Part shown: in pieces, positions 43,166-52,748 of the stretch
Numbering within the stretch: position 1 is the first letter of the stretch
Layout of the letters: each line of letters starts with the position of its first letter
Assembly: GCA_027486795.1 (NCBI GenBank)
Contig: JAIXOI010000049.1
Coordinates: forward strand, 163,905-227,904
Origin: Sphingobacteriales bacterium
Lineage (GTDB): Bacteria > Bacteroidota > Bacteroidia > Chitinophagales > CAIOSU01
Direction: 5' to 3'
DNA length: 64,000 nucleotides
Notes under the pieces: model-generated
Told to the model about the DNA's origin: nothing
The model's input: the letters and a program-made list of their open reading frames with translations, nothing else
The model's database searches: none
Position numbers and translations under genes: made by a program

Positions 43166-43996
43166 TTAACCTAGCGCTACACGTTTAAAGCTAGTAACTG
43201 CCAAATCTTTGTTTACCGCTTTCAAAGCTTGATCAACGGTTTTGCTGCCGTCTTTCACAAACTGTTGTGCAAGCAAAGTATTCTCTTTGTAAAACTTCTG
43301 CAAATTACCTTGCGCAATTTTGTCAACCATGTTTTCAGGCTTACCTTCAGCTAGGGCTTTTTCACGACCGATTGCCAATTCGCGCTCAATAACAGTAGGG
43401 TCAACAGAAGAAGCATCAACAGATACTGGAGACATAGCGGCAATCTGCATAGCTACGTCGCGACCAACAGATGCAACTGCTTCGTCAGTAGGCAATGATA
43501 GCGCAACCAATACTCCGATTTTGTTTCCAGCGTGGTTGTAGGCTACTACACCCGGAGCGGTAACTTTCTCGTAATCAGTCAATTGGATGTTCTCGTTTAT
43601 TTTGCCTACCATTTCGATAACCTTTTCACCGATGGTAAGACCTTCGTATGGCAAGGCTTTCAAAGCTTCCAAATCAGCAGGCTGATTGTCGATAGCAAGT
43701 TTAGCGATGTCGTTGGCAAACTTTACGAATGCTTCGTTTTTCGATACAAAATCAGTTTCGCTGCTCAATTTGATAACGATACCAGTTTTGCCATCGGCAG
43801 TTGTAAGCGCTACTGCAGCGCCTTCACTAGCCGCTTTCCCAGCACGCAGTGCCGATACTTTTTGACCTTTTTTGCGAAGAATGTCGATAGCGGCTTCAAT
43901 ATCGCCGTTGGATTCGGTGAGGGCTTTTTTGCAGTCCATCAAACCGGCACCAGTTTTTTGCCTTAGCTCATTAACTTCAGAGGCTGTAACTCCCAT
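43166..43996 (-). CDS. tsf: Elongation factor Ts
   Basis: This 276-residue guanine-nucleotide exchange factor for EF-Tu has the N-terminal UBA-like segment [19 protein letters not shown] and the core [13 protein letters not shown] (TDFV exchange motif). It is 24 bp downstream of rpsB and is the last gene before the terminator. Length is typical of Bacteroidota EF-Ts. Confidence 0.97.
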   Translation of the reverse strand: MGVTASEVNELRQKTGAGLMDCKKALTESNGDIEAAIDILRKKGQKVSALRAGKAASEGAAVALTTADGKTGIVIKLSSETDFVSKNEAFVKFANDIAKLAIDNQPADLEALKALPYEGLTIGEKVIEMVGKINENIQLTDYEKVTAPGVVAYNHAGNKIGVLVALSLPTDEAVASVGRDVAMQIAAMSPVSVDASSVDPTVIERELAIGREKALAEGKPENMVDKIAQGNLQKFYKENTLLAQQFVKDGSKTVDQALKAVNKDLAVTSFKRVALG

Positions 43997-44020
43997 GATA
44001 TGTCTAGATTGTAGGTTAAA

Positions 44021-44956
44021 TTAACGTTTTCTCGGACCACCTGCACCGCCAGCACCAGGGCCACCGGCTGGTTTGCGCGCACGGCTAGAGCCGCCAGCAG
44101 CACCACCTGGGCCACCACCTGTACCACTACGCTTGCGAGGGCCACCGCTATTACCATCGGCACTGCGTTTTTTGCTATCGTCTTCGTCGTCTATGCGCAA
44201 ACGGTTGCCGCGTCCTTCTTCCTCATCATCATCGTCAGCATATTTAGATGCTTCCATTTCATCCTTCTCGCTCTTACGATCTTGCAAGCCTTCAATAATA
44301 GCCTCAGTTAGGTACTCGGTGATGATTGCTACTGATTTGCTTGCGTCATCGTTTGCTGGAATGGCAAAGTCAACTTGGGTGGGATCAGAGTTAGTATCAA
44401 CGATACCGAAAGTAGTTACATTCAATTTGGTTGACTCGGCCAAAGCAATATGCTCGTGGCTAATGTCAACGATAAATATAGCAGCAGGGATACGGTTCAA
44501 TTGGGCAATACCACCAAGTATTTTTTCCAATTTTTCTTTCTCGCGACTTAATACCAAACGTTCTTTTTTGGTAATGCTTTCGCTGCCTTCGCTCAGCATT
44601 TTGTCAATGCTTTGCAATTTTTTGATGCTCTTACGGATGGTAGCAAAGTTGGTAAGCATACCGCCCAACCAACGCTCTGTAACGAAAGGCATATTTGCAC
44701 GAATTGCACATGCTTTAACTACTTCTTTGGCTTGCTTCTTGGTAGCAACAAATAGTATTTTCTTTCCGCTACGGGCAATGCTTTTCAAAGCCGCTGCAGA
44801 CTCTTCCAATTTGGCGTGAGTCTTGTAAAGGTCAATAATGTGGATACCTTTCTTCTCCATGAAGATGTATGGTAACATCTTAGGGTTCCACTTCTTTTTT
44901 AAGTGACCAAAGTGTACGCCGGCTTCCAGCAACTGCTTATGGGTAATTTCTTGCAT
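44021..44956 (-). CDS. rpsB: 30S ribosomal protein S2 with a long low-complexity tail
   Basis: This 311-residue S2 has the standard core to about residue 235 (LLEAGVHFGHLKKKWNPKM; WLGGMLTNFATI; NSDPTQVDFAIPANDDA). The last 75 or so residues are an added tail. The first part is acidic (YADDDDEEEGR, DDEDDSKK) and the rest is glycine/arginine/proline-rich (GGPRKRSGTGGGPGGAAG). Most S2 proteins end near residue 250. The tail should hang outside the 30S subunit and could interact with RNA or other proteins. Confidence 0.96.
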   Translation of the reverse strand: MQEITHKQLLEAGVHFGHLKKKWNPKMLPYIFMEKKGIHIIDLYKTHAKLEESAAALKSIARSGKKILFVATKKQAKEVVKACAIRANMPFVTERWLGGMLTNFATIRKSIKKLQSIDKMLSEGSESITKKERLVLSREKEKLEKILGGIAQLNRIPAAIFIVDISHEHIALAESTKLNVTTFGIVDTNSDPTQVDFAIPANDDASKSVAIITEYLTEAIIEGLQDRKSEKDEMEASKYADDDDEEEGRGNRLRIDDEDDSKKRSADGNSGGPRKRSGTGGGPGGAAGGSSRARKPAGGPGAGGAGGPRKR

Positions 44957-44983
44957 ATTATGAGTATATAGGAGATTCGGTGA

Positions 44984-45370
44984 TTATCGTTTGCTGAACT
45001 GTGCACGTTTACGGGCTTTGCGCAAACCTGGTTTCTTACGTTCAACTACGCGAGAATCACGGGTCATTAAGTGCTCTTCCTTCAACTTTGGTTTGTAATC
45101 TGGGTTTAGGTCAACCAATGCACGGGCAATACCCAGCTTAACTGCATCGGCCTGACCTTTAACACCGCCGCCTCTAACGTTGGCACGAATGTCAAATTCG
45201 CTGGTCAAACCCAATAGGTTTAATGGCTGCTCAACTTTAGTACGCAAGTGGTTTACGCTAAAGTATTCTTTGTAATCTTTGCCGTTTACAGTTATTGCAC
45301 CAGTACCTTTGCTCAAGATAACGCGGGCAATTGCAGCTTTACGACGGCCAAGTCCGTTATTAACGCTCAT
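44984..45370 (-). CDS. rpsI: 30S ribosomal protein S9
   Basis: This 128-residue S9 contains GRRKAAIARV near the start, AVKLGIARAL in the middle and the C-terminal RKKPGLRKARKRAQFSKR that reaches the P-site tRNA. It lies 9 bp downstream of rplM, in the standard order. Confidence 0.98.
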   Translation of the reverse strand: MSVNNGLGRRKAAIARVILSKGTGAITVNGKDYKEYFSVNHLRTKVEQPLNLLGLTSEFDIRANVRGGGVKGQADAVKLGIARALVDLNPDYKPKLKEEHLMTRDSRVVERKKPGLRKARKRAQFSKR

Positions 45371-45379
45371 ATTAAGTTA

Positions 45380-45823
45380 TTACAGTGTTAGGGTTTGAGG
45401 TTTCTGTGCAGCGTGTGGGTGCTCAGCCTCTTGATATACAAATAGTTTGGTGAACATGGCACTGCCAAGTTTGTTTTTTGGCAACATACCTTTTATAGCG
45501 ATTTCAACCAAAGCCTCAGGCTTTTTGGCATTCAAAGCTTTTGCGCTAAGGCTACGTTGGCCACCTGGAAAACCAGTGTGGTGGATATATTGCTTGTCGT
45601 CCATTTTAGTACCGCTAAGTACTACTTTGTCAGAGTTCAATATGATAACGTAGTCGCCGGTATCGATGTGCGGAGTGTAGCTAGGCTTGTGCTTACCGCG
45701 CAAGATGCTAGCTACTTTCGTAGCCAAACGACCTAGAACTAAACCTTCGGCATCAATTACGTGCCATTCGCGTTTTACGGTCTCGTTAGTCGCCGACTTT
45801 GTTTTGTAACTTAAAGTATTCAC
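45380..45823 (-). CDS. rplM: 50S ribosomal protein L13
   Basis: This 147-residue L13 contains [19 protein letters not shown] and [10 protein letters not shown]. It is the first gene of rplM-rpsI-rpsB-tsf, with a consensus -7 box 35 bp upstream. Confidence 0.98.
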   Translation of the reverse strand: MNTLSYKTKSATNETVKREWHVIDAEGLVLGRLATKVASILRGKHKPSYTPHIDTGDYVIILNSDKVVLSGTKMDDKQYIHHTGFPGGQRSLSAKALNAKKPEALVEIAIKGMLPKNKLGSAMFTKLFVYQEAEHPHAAQKPQTLTL

Positions 45824-45857
45824 TATGCGTGAGTTTTATTTGTCTCAAAAAGGAATG

Positions 45858-45865
45858 CAAAGATA
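45858..45865 (-). promoter_or_regulatory. -7 box of the rplM operon
   Basis: On the minus strand TATCTTTG is a perfect match, leaving a leader of about 30 nt before the rplM start at 45823. Confidence 0.72.
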
Positions 45866-46066
45866 TTCAAAGCCTTTTGTAAAAGCAAGTGCCCAATATT
45901 AATAATAGGGTTCTATTTTGCAAGTGCTTGATAATGAGGGGAAATTTTGTTTTGATTATAACCTTAGACCCTGCCAAACATTAACAATACAATCGCACTA
46001 AGTCCTTATGGGCTTAGGTAGTGGTTGGGAGAACAATACATATGCAAATAGCAGTAATTTATTGGC

Positions 46067-47491
46067 TCAAGCGGTTATCTTCCGCCAAGGCTGCGCTTCT
46101 TCTAATTGAAATGCAAGGTCAAGCAACAGTGCATCTTCGCCATGGTTGGCACCAAACATCATACCTATTGGTAGGTCGTTAACCATGTCATGGCCTAAAG
46201 GTAATGAAATAGAAGGGGCACCGGTGGCGTTAGCATACGGAGAGAAGCAAGCCCAATCGGCCATTCGCGGAAACATTTCTTCAAAATCCAAGTTCATACC
46301 CAAGTATCCAAGTTCGGGTGCCGTATGGGCAAGGGTAGGAGTGAGGATAATATCAATATCAAGGTCGGCCAACAATTTCTGATAATCGTGGTATGACCTT
46401 TTTAACCTGTTGATGAAAAATGGGGTGCGCCAAATATTGCGCACATGGTGTTTAGCCAAGCCATGCGACATTTTGGTCATTTTCTTACCATCGAAATTAG
46501 AACCAAACATAAGCTTGCCAAAGTGGCGCACATAAAATGCCGACATGCCCCATAGGTTCACAAAATCATCAGAAAACTGGTCTTTGGTGGGCAGCGTTAT
46601 TTCTTTTACTTGGTGGCCCATAGATTGTAACAAGGCAGCAGTTTGTTTAACTACCTCTTTATTGGCGGCATCAGAAGTACGGCCTTTTACTGACTCGGTT
46701 GTAAAACCAATTTTGTATTTGCGGTTCGACGGCCCGCTAACCAAGCCCATGGGCTTTAGCTTAGGGTTTTTGTAATACTTCTCCGCCTCATCATAAAAGT
46801 GGGCAGTATCGCGTACCGTGCGAGTAATAACGCCATCAATGGCAATTTCTACCACTTGGGCAGCAAATAGATTTGATGGCAACAAGCGCCCTCGCGTAGC
46901 CTTTAAGCCAACTAAACCACAGCATGATGCCGGAATGCGCGTTGAGCCACCACCATCGGCAGAATGCGCTATAGGCACTACCCCGGCAGCTACCAAAGCC
47001 GCTGCACCACCCGATGAACCACCTGCGCTATAGCCAGGGTTCCAAGGGTTAGGTGTTGCTTGAGTAGTCGGAAACTCAGTGGAGCAGGCGAAACCAAACT
47101 CAGGCATGCTGCTGGTACCAAGGTTTATAAATCCTTGAGCCAATATCTGCTTAGCTATAGGGTCGGTTTTTTTTGATGGTTTTGGGTTCGTTATTGCTTC
47201 GGTGCCATAGTATGTTTTCTGGCCTTCGAACAAAGTTAAGTCCTTGAAAAATGTAGGTATGCCTGCAAAAAAACCATCGGTTGGTGTTTTGGCAGCAGCC
47301 ATACCAGTATCATAGTGCTCTGTTACAATAGCGTTAAGCTTCGGGTCCATTTTTTTTGACCTAGCAATCGACGCAGCTACCACTTCTTCGGCAGTTACTT
47401 CTTTCTTTTTTATTAATGCGGCCAGAGCCACGCCATCTAAATCAGACAATACATCATCAGTAAAACTGTGCACACGCTTATTAGATGCCAT
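46067..47491 (-). CDS. Amidase signature family enzyme
   Basis: This 474-residue enzyme has the Ser-cisSer-Lys triad of the amidase family. The Lys lies in GIPTFFKDL, the cis-Ser in YSAGGSSGGAAAL and the nucleophile Ser in SADGGGSTRIPASCCGL. No signal peptide is present. GatA is unlikely because gatB/gatC are not adjacent and the C-terminal half (NIWRTPFFINRLKRSY; LPLGHDMVNDLPIGM) resembles general amidases and aryl-acylamidases. Substrate unknown. Confidence 0.88.
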   Translation of the reverse strand: MASNKRVHSFTDDVLSDLDGVALAALIKKKEVTAEEVVAASIARSKKMDPKLNAIVTEHYDTGMAAAKTPTDGFFAGIPTFFKDLTLFEGQKTYYGTEAITNPKPSKKTDPIAKQILAQGFINLGTSSMPEFGFACSTEFPTTQATPNPWNPGYSAGGSSGGAAALVAAGVVPIAHSADGGGSTRIPASCCGLVGLKATRGRLLPSNLFAAQVVEIAIDGVITRTVRDTAHFYDEAEKYYKNPKLKPMGLVSGPSNRKYKIGFTTESVKGRTSDAANKEVVKQTAALLQSMGHQVKEITLPTKDQFSDDFVNLWGMSAFYVRHFGKLMFGSNFDGKKMTKMSHGLAKHHVRNIWRTPFFINRLKRSYHDYQKLLADLDIDIILTPTLAHTAPELGYLGMNLDFEEMFPRMADWACFSPYANATGAPSISLPLGHDMVNDLPIGMMFGANHGEDALLLDLAFQLEEAQPWRKITA

Positions 47492-47617
47492 GGAGAGGAA
47501 GTTTTGGAGGGGCTAAAATAGCCTTTATGAAGTGTAACAGCAACGTGCAGGCTCAATAATTATACAAAAGTTGGCCATGAAGGCATTTAAATGCCTATTC
47601 ATCTATGCTTTTGCTGC

Positions 47618-48640
47618 CTACCACAAAATAGCCACTTTGCCAATACTCTGCCTGCTGGCAAGGTACTCATGAGCTTCGGCTAATTGCGTGTGCGGAAAGG
47701 TTTTACCGACGACTGGGCTTAACTCGCCTTTGGCAGTAAGATCTACAACACTATTAATGCACCGCCCCAAAATTTCTGGTCGGTTATCGGCTATGCGTAG
47801 CATGTTTATGCCAAGCAATGAGCGTGAAGTGGTAACAAACTCAATCGGGCTCCAAATGCCGAAGCCTTTGGCTACGCCAATCATTTTAAAAATGTTGCCC
47901 TTAGCATCGGTCATGCTGCTGGCACCGTAAGTAACTAGGCGGCCACCGGCAGTGAGCAGTTTCATGCCTTTCTTTACTGAATCCCCTCCAATTGGGTCGA
48001 ATATTACATCCAGCTTTTTATCAAAGCCAAGGTTTTTTATTTCTTTGGCAAAATCAACCTTTCGATAGTTAATTGGGTAATCAACGCCTATAGATTTTAG
48101 GTATGTCAATTTCTCATCGCTGCCAGCCGTGCCGAATATAACTGCTCCGCGCCTTTTGGCCATTTGTATCAATGCTATCCCCACACCACCAGCAGCAGCG
48201 TGTATGAGTATATGGTCGCCCTCGTGCAAGCGTACCATTTCTTCGGCGGCATACCAAGCGGTGGCATATTGGGTGGCCAAGCAGGTAGCAATGCCAGCAT
48301 CCATGTCTTCGGGTATAGGCATGGTGGCTCGGGCATCGGTAATTACGGCTTGCGCATAGCCACCAAAGCGGCTAAGTGCTACCACCCGTTGGCCAACTTT
48401 TACATTGGTTACCCCTTCGCCAACCTCGGCAATGCGGCCTACGGTTTCGTAGCCAATAACTGCCGGCAGCGGTGGTGCATCTTGGTATAGGCCCAAGCGC
48501 GCCATTACATCGGCAAAGTTGAGACCAAACGCTTCGGCATGTACCAATACCTCACCAGCTTTAGGTTTAAGTACCGGTAAGTCGCGTAGTTCAAAAGCTT
48601 TATCGGCAGCGCCATTGCGCACAAGGTAGTATGCCTTCAT
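47618..48640 (-). CDS. Medium-chain dehydrogenase/reductase, quinone-oxidoreductase/VAT1-like
   Basis: This 340-residue NADPH-dependent reductase has the Rossmann motif HAAAGGVGIALIQMAKRRGA (about 150-169) without the zinc ligands of true alcohol dehydrogenases. FDPIGGDSVKKGM and AEAHEYLASRQSIGKVAI fit the quinone-oxidoreductase-like VAT1 subgroup. Substrate and pathway are unknown. It is 126 bp upstream of the amidase gene on the same strand and may share its transcript. Confidence 0.88.
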   Translation of the reverse strand: MKAYYLVRNGAADKAFELRDLPVLKPKAGEVLVHAEAFGLNFADVMARLGLYQDAPPLPAVIGYETVGRIAEVGEGVTNVKVGQRVVALSRFGGYAQAVITDARATMPIPEDMDAGIATCLATQYATAWYAAEEMVRLHEGDHILIHAAAGGVGIALIQMAKRRGAVIFGTAGSDEKLTYLKSIGVDYPINYRKVDFAKEIKNLGFDKKLDVIFDPIGGDSVKKGMKLLTAGGRLVTYGASSMTDAKGNIFKMIGVAKGFGIWSPIEFVTTSRSLLGINMLRIADNRPEILGRCINSVVDLTAKGELSPVVGKTFPHTQLAEAHEYLASRQSIGKVAILW

Positions 48641-48864
48641 GGGGTAGTTGGTTTGTACAGGTACAAATTAGGGTTAATTGTGCTAAGGACGGATTGGTTG
48701 TAATTATATTGCAAATTTCAATTTTGAACGTGCACTGGTTACGTCACTTAATTTAACACAAAACCGATACAACCTAAACTAATGGGCGTTGGTCTTCGTA
48801 CCATAAACTATATTTAAGAAAGAAGTTTTTGTAAATTGTAACCGCATACCCAACCACTCGTTTT

Positions 48865-50103
48865 ATGGAGCCCCTGTTTATTCTTTTAGCTATTCCGTTT
48901 TTCTTTTTGTTAATGGGCGTTGAGGCCTTGGTAGGCTATCTGCGCAAAGAGAAATGGTATCGGTTTAACGATTCAATCACCAACCTCAATATTGGTATTG
49001 GTCAGCAGGCAGTCAATTTAGTGTTCAAGGCAGTTATCGCTGGTTTGTTTATATACATTCACACCCATTGGGCTATTTTTAAAATTGCCCCTTCCGTATG
49101 GTCGTTTGTAGTTTGTTTGGTTTTGTTTGATTTTTTGTACTACTGGGCGCACCGTTGGAGCCACGAAATCAACTTTTTTTGGGCGGCTCATGTGGTGCAC
49201 CACAGCAGCGAAGAGTATAACCTATCGGTAGCCTTACGGCAAAGTTGGTTTCACAATCTCATCGCCTTCTTTATATTTTTGCCATTGCCAATTTTGGGTT
49301 TTGATCCGATAATATTTTTTGCCGTGGCTGGTTTAGATACCCTCTATCAGTTTTGGATTCATACCCAAGCTATCAATAAGCTCCCGCGTTGGTTTGAGTA
49401 TATTTTTAATACTCCGAGCCATCACAGGGTGCACCATGGCATCAATCCTAAGTACATTGATAAAAACCATGCAGCTATGTTCATTATTTGGGACCGCCTG
49501 TTTGGTACCTACCAAGAAGAGGAAGAGGCTCCAACTTATGGCATCACCACTCAACTAAAAAGCTGGAACCCAGCTTGGGCCAATTTCCATTACTATGCCG
49601 AAATGTATGCATCAGCCAAGCGCATGAGCAGCTGGAAAGACAGGTTACGCATCATTTTTGCCCGCCCGGGTTGGTTGCCGCAAGAGCTGGGTGGCTTTCA
49701 AGCGGTGCCCGAGGTAAGCAAAGACTATAAGCCTTTTGATACCCCAGCACACAAGGGTTTTAACTGGTACGTAGGTTTTCAGTTTATGATTATTGCCGTT
49801 GGGCTAGTGGCTTATATGGTCCATTTCGACAACCTTAGTACTTTCTACCAGTTTGTGTTTCTTGGGCTTATCATTACCTCGGGTATGATATGTGGAGCCA
49901 TTTTCGAGAATAAGCGATGGGTAATTGTAGCTGAGTATGCTCGTTTGTTGCTGGTAGCATTATCGCTTAATGTATTTTACTACTCTTGGTACGCCGATTG
50001 GTTTACCATTATGCTTGTTGCTTCGCTGGCTGCCTTGGCATTGTTTGTACCGTGGTTTACCATCAATTGGAGAAGAGGCTTGCAAAGCATGCAATCGTTG
50101 TAA
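48865..50103 (+). CDS. Sterol desaturase/fatty acid hydroxylase family membrane protein
   Basis: This 412-residue integral membrane protein has the eight-histidine di-iron motifs in order: HRWSHE, HVVHHSSEE and HRVHHG, with a further NHA site. Membrane helices occur near 5-22, 50-70, 80-100, 135-155 and in the C-terminal third (315-400). The C-terminal extension with four or five extra helices after the catalytic domain is common in the Bacteroidota group of this family. It should oxidise a lipid, but the substrate is unknown. Confidence 0.88.
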   Translation: MEPLFILLAIPFFFLLMGVEALVGYLRKEKWYRFNDSITNLNIGIGQQAVNLVFKAVIAGLFIYIHTHWAIFKIAPSVWSFVVCLVLFDFLYYWAHRWSHEINFFWAAHVVHHSSEEYNLSVALRQSWFHNLIAFFIFLPLPILGFDPIIFFAVAGLDTLYQFWIHTQAINKLPRWFEYIFNTPSHHRVHHGINPKYIDKNHAAMFIIWDRLFGTYQEEEEAPTYGITTQLKSWNPAWANFHYYAEMYASAKRMSSWKDRLRIIFARPGWLPQELGGFQAVPEVSKDYKPFDTPAHKGFNWYVGFQFMIIAVGLVAYMVHFDNLSTFYQFVFLGLIITSGMICGAIFENKRWVIVAEYARLLLVALSLNVFYYSWYADWFTIMLVASLAALALFVPWFTINWRRGLQSMQSL

Positions 50104-50195
50104 TACAGCTAAGTGTTTTAGCTTAATGCACATACAAAAATTGTAATTTTTACTTCAAATCCATTTCTGGTTTAACTTTTCAAATCAATAATTAT

Positions 50196-50203
50196 TAACT
50201 TTG
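50196..50203 (+). promoter_or_regulatory. -7 box of the cold shock gene
   Basis: TAACTTTG fits TANNTTTG, 34 nt before the ATG at 50238. Confidence 0.6.
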
Positions 50204-50237
50204 TTCCCATTATATTACCAAAAGTTAATTATTTGCA

Positions 50238-50429
50238 ATGAAAACTGGAACCGTAAAGTTTTTCAACGAATCAAAAGGATTTGGCTTCATCATTGACGAT
50301 GAAACAAAAGCCGAGGTGTTTGTTCACATTTCTGGATTGGTCGACAAAATTAACCAAGAAGACAGAGTAACCTTTAGCATTACCGAAGGTCGTAAAGGCC
50401 CAAATGCAATTGAAGTGAAATTGGCTTAA
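50238..50429 (+). CDS. Cold shock domain protein
   Basis: This 63-residue protein is a single CSD fold. The RNP1 motif KGFGFI and the RNP2-like VFVHIS are both intact, and the start MKTGTVKFFNESKGFGFI is typical. It binds single-stranded RNA/DNA as a chaperone. Its 34-nt leader is short for a cold-induced csp gene, so thermosensing by the leader is not indicated. A terminator follows at 50455. Confidence 0.95.
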   Translation: MKTGTVKFFNESKGFGFIIDDETKAEVFVHISGLVDKINQEDRVTFSITEGRKGPNAIEVKLA

Positions 50430-50454
50430 GCCAACCCGCCTAATCTTTTAATTG

Positions 50455-50494
50455 CAACTCCTGTTTGGCTCAGCTAAGCGGGAGTTGTTGTTTT
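50455..50494 (+). terminator. Terminator of the cold shock gene
   Basis: CAACTCCTG (50455-50463) pairs with CGGGAGTTG (50479-50487, one T-G wobble), followed by TTGTTTT. Confidence 0.75.
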
Positions 50495-50521
50495 AGGCAA
50501 TTCCTTACTATATTCATACTT

Positions 50522-51283
50522 ATGAAAACCCTATTAGTATTTATTGTAACTGTTTTGATTTTAAGCGGCTGTGCACCTGATAAAGCTGAGTTCTCGCTAT
50601 CTAACATTAAGCTCATGGAGCCCACCAATGTTGCCATAATAAAGAACAAGATAAAGGTAGCCCACATGATTTGTGCCGAGCATAGCCGCTGCGAAACGAA
50701 TAACGATACCATCATATCGACATACTACGATGGTCAGGGCAGATTAAGGGAATTGTGGCGTAGGGAAGATAATTATGGCGAACTATACGAGTATGTAAGC
50801 AATACCAACTGGGAAACCAAACGTACTATAACCACAAAAGGCTCGGTAACTTATACCATTAACTATGCTGTAAACCAGCAGGATAAAACCATGATGGAGT
50901 ATGCCGTTGATGGTAATGATACGGTGGAAACCATTAAGTATGAATTTGATGACAAAGGCTATGTGACCAAATATAGCTCTGATAAGAGCAATCTGGTAAA
51001 TTTGTTGCAATACAACGAGGAGGGATTGGTGACCAAATTGACGATACAGTATCCCGATACTAGTTTTTATATCCAAAACTTTGGTTTACAAGAAATGGAA
51101 AAGGCCTATAAAGTGGAGGAGGATTATGAATACTTTGATGGGCACCTAGACACCAGCATAAGGCGGTATTATGATGTTTATGGCAACAAGTTTTTTGAGC
51201 CAACTACGTTCAAGTATCGTTACGATGGGCTGATGGAAAGTATTGATGGCCGGTTTAGGTACATTTTCTCGTACGGTAAGTAA
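50522..51283 (+). CDS. Predicted lipoprotein of unknown function
   Basis: This 253-residue protein has a lipoprotein signal, with lipobox LSGC at about residue 17 after MKTLLVFIVTVLI. The mature part is rich in YDxxGxL-like units (YYDGQGRLREL, EFDDKGYVTKY, QYNEEGLVTKL), like the antitoxin-like or RHS-like YD strands in Bacteroidota lipoproteins. The start at 50522 is preferred to 50465, which would lie in the cold shock terminator and lack a signal. No family is recognised. Confidence 0.8.
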   Translation: MKTLLVFIVTVLILSGCAPDKAEFSLSNIKLMEPTNVAIIKNKIKVAHMICAEHSRCETNNDTIISTYYDGQGRLRELWRREDNYGELYEYVSNTNWETKRTITTKGSVTYTINYAVNQQDKTMMEYAVDGNDTVETIKYEFDDKGYVTKYSSDKSNLVNLLQYNEEGLVTKLTIQYPDTSFYIQNFGLQEMEKAYKVEEDYEYFDGHLDTSIRRYYDVYGNKFFEPTTFKYRYDGLMESIDGRFRYIFSYGK

Positions 51284-51327
51284 GCAGTGCTTGGCCTTAA
51301 CTTTGATTAATGAGGGCTGAACATAAC

Positions 51328-51368
51328 AAAAACGCCCCTAGCAACAGCAGTTTGCAAGGGGCATTTTT
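51328..51368. terminator. Two-way terminator between lipoprotein and transaldolase genes
   Basis: GCCCCT (51334-51339) pairs with AGGGGC (51357-51362), with A/T runs outside on both sides and GCAA/TTGC pairing inside. Confidence 0.78.
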
Positions 51369-51387
51369 ATTGGTTTGTAGCTTAAAA

Positions 51388-52047
51388 CTATCCGTTAACC
51401 TTTTTATAGTCTTCCAAGAATTTCTGCAATCCGCTATCTGTAAGCGGGTGATTGAAGAGGCCTTCTATGGCCGACAACGGGCAGGTAACCACATCGGCTC
51501 CCATTTCGGCGCATTTAATAATGTGCAATGGGCTGCGGATTGATGCGGCTAATACTTCAGTTTCGAAACCTTGTATGCCGTATATGTGCACTATCTGGGT
51601 TATCAGGTCCATACCATCACCGCCAATATCATCAATGCGGCCGATAAAAGGCGATACGTAGGTTGCACCTGCTTTAGCGGCTAATATAGCCTGCCCTGCC
51701 GAAAACACCAAAGTACAATTGGTGCGTATGCCATTGTCAGTAAAATAGCGGATGGCTTTTATGCCGTCTTTAATCATAGGTACTTTTACCACGATGTTTT
51801 CGTGTATCGATGCCAGTATCTCGCCCTCTCTAACCATGCCGGCAAAGTCAGTTGAAATAACCTCGGCACTCACATCGCCATGGCCAACGATATCGCAAAT
51901 TGCTTTGTAGTGCTGCAATATATTGTCTTGGCCTTTAATGCCCTCTTTGGCCATTAATGATGGATTGGTAGTAACTCCATCCAAAATGCCCATAGATGCA
52001 GCTTCTTGAATCTGTTGTAAATTGGCGGTATCTAGAAAAAATTTCAT
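51388..52047 (-). CDS. Transaldolase / fructose-6-phosphate aldolase-like enzyme
   Basis: This 219-residue barrel enzyme begins MKFFLDTANLQQIQEA. It has GVTTNPSLMAKEG and the Schiff-base lysine in IVVKVPM (about residue 87). NCTLVFSAGQAILAAKAGA and FIGRIDDIG are typical of the short transaldolase/Fsa family. Short family members act either as transaldolase in the pentose phosphate pathway or as fructose-6-phosphate aldolase; this cannot be settled from the sequence. The start at 52047 removes an unconserved 17-residue extension. Confidence 0.93.
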   Translation of the reverse strand: MKFFLDTANLQQIQEAASMGILDGVTTNPSLMAKEGIKGQDNILQHYKAICDIVGHGDVSAEVISTDFAGMVREGEILASIHENIVVKVPMIKDGIKAIRYFTDNGIRTNCTLVFSAGQAILAAKAGATYVSPFIGRIDDIGGDGMDLITQIVHIYGIQGFETEVLAASIRSPLHIIKCAEMGADVVTCPLSAIEGLFNHPLTDSGLQKFLEDYKKVNG

Positions 52048-52078
52048 GTGGTATCTTTTAAGGAGGGTTTTGCAATAG

Positions 52079-52086
52079 CAAAAGTA
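52079..52086 (-). promoter_or_regulatory. -7 box of the transaldolase-like gene
   Basis: On the minus strand TACTTTTG fits TANNTTTG. The start at 52047 is 31 nt downstream. Confidence 0.5.
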
Positions 52087-52288
52087 GATAAAATGCATGG
52101 GCTTTTGGAAGCCTCGGTTAATATTATGCCTTCTTAAGAAACAATGTTTTGATGCATAAGCGGTGTTTTAAAAAGCGTGCTTTGCAACACTTGTACTACA
52201 ATTACCGCAACTAGGGCTGGCTTTGTTGTTAAATTGATTTGGAATTTTGCCTCAACAGTTGTAAAATTGAATTAAACATACACCTACC

Positions 52289-52744
52289 ATGAAATCGAAC
52301 CACGCACTGTTTTTTGTTGCATTAATGCTTACCACCTGTACTATGGTGTTTTTTTCGTGCCAACGAAACGGTGGTGCCAAAACGCCCGAAACGCCTGTTG
52401 TTGAGAATACAAACAACAATGAGCCTGTAATATCTGAAAACACGTCAGTACCCGATACTTTACCAGACTCATTGCCTGATCCGATTTCACTTAATCCATC
52501 AAAAATCACTGAGTTTGTTTTTTTATTAACTACCAATAGCGATGGCACCTTTGGTTATGAAGTTACAGAGCGGGGTAAATTGGTGATAAGCCAACCCAAT
52601 ATTCCTGGCCAATCGGGCACTACTGGCTTTACCAAGAAAGAACAGGCCGCTGCAGCAGCAAAACTGGTAATTGAGAAACTTGAGCAAGGTATCATGCCAC
52701 CTACTATTTCTGAAAAGGAGCTAAAGAAAATCCTGAAGAATTAA
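52289..52744 (+). CDS. Small predicted lipoprotein
   Basis: This 151-residue protein has a signal peptide with lipobox VFFSC (Cys24). A low-complexity linker rich in Pro, Thr, Asn and Glu (TPETPVVENTNNNEP) follows. A compact C-terminal segment of about 65 residues contains DGTFGYEVTERGKLVIS and KKEQAAAAAKLV. The C-terminal part reads like the small DUF4907 type of secreted domain, but I am not sure. The gene's stop is 4 bp from that of the convergent zinc-finger gene. Confidence 0.7.
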   Translation: MKSNHALFFVALMLTTCTMVFFSCQRNGGAKTPETPVVENTNNNEPVISENTSVPDTLPDSLPDPISLNPSKITEFVFLLTTNSDGTFGYEVTERGKLVISQPNIPGQSGTTGFTKKEQAAAAAKLVIEKLEQGIMPPTISEKELKKILKN

Positions 52745-52748
52745 CAAA

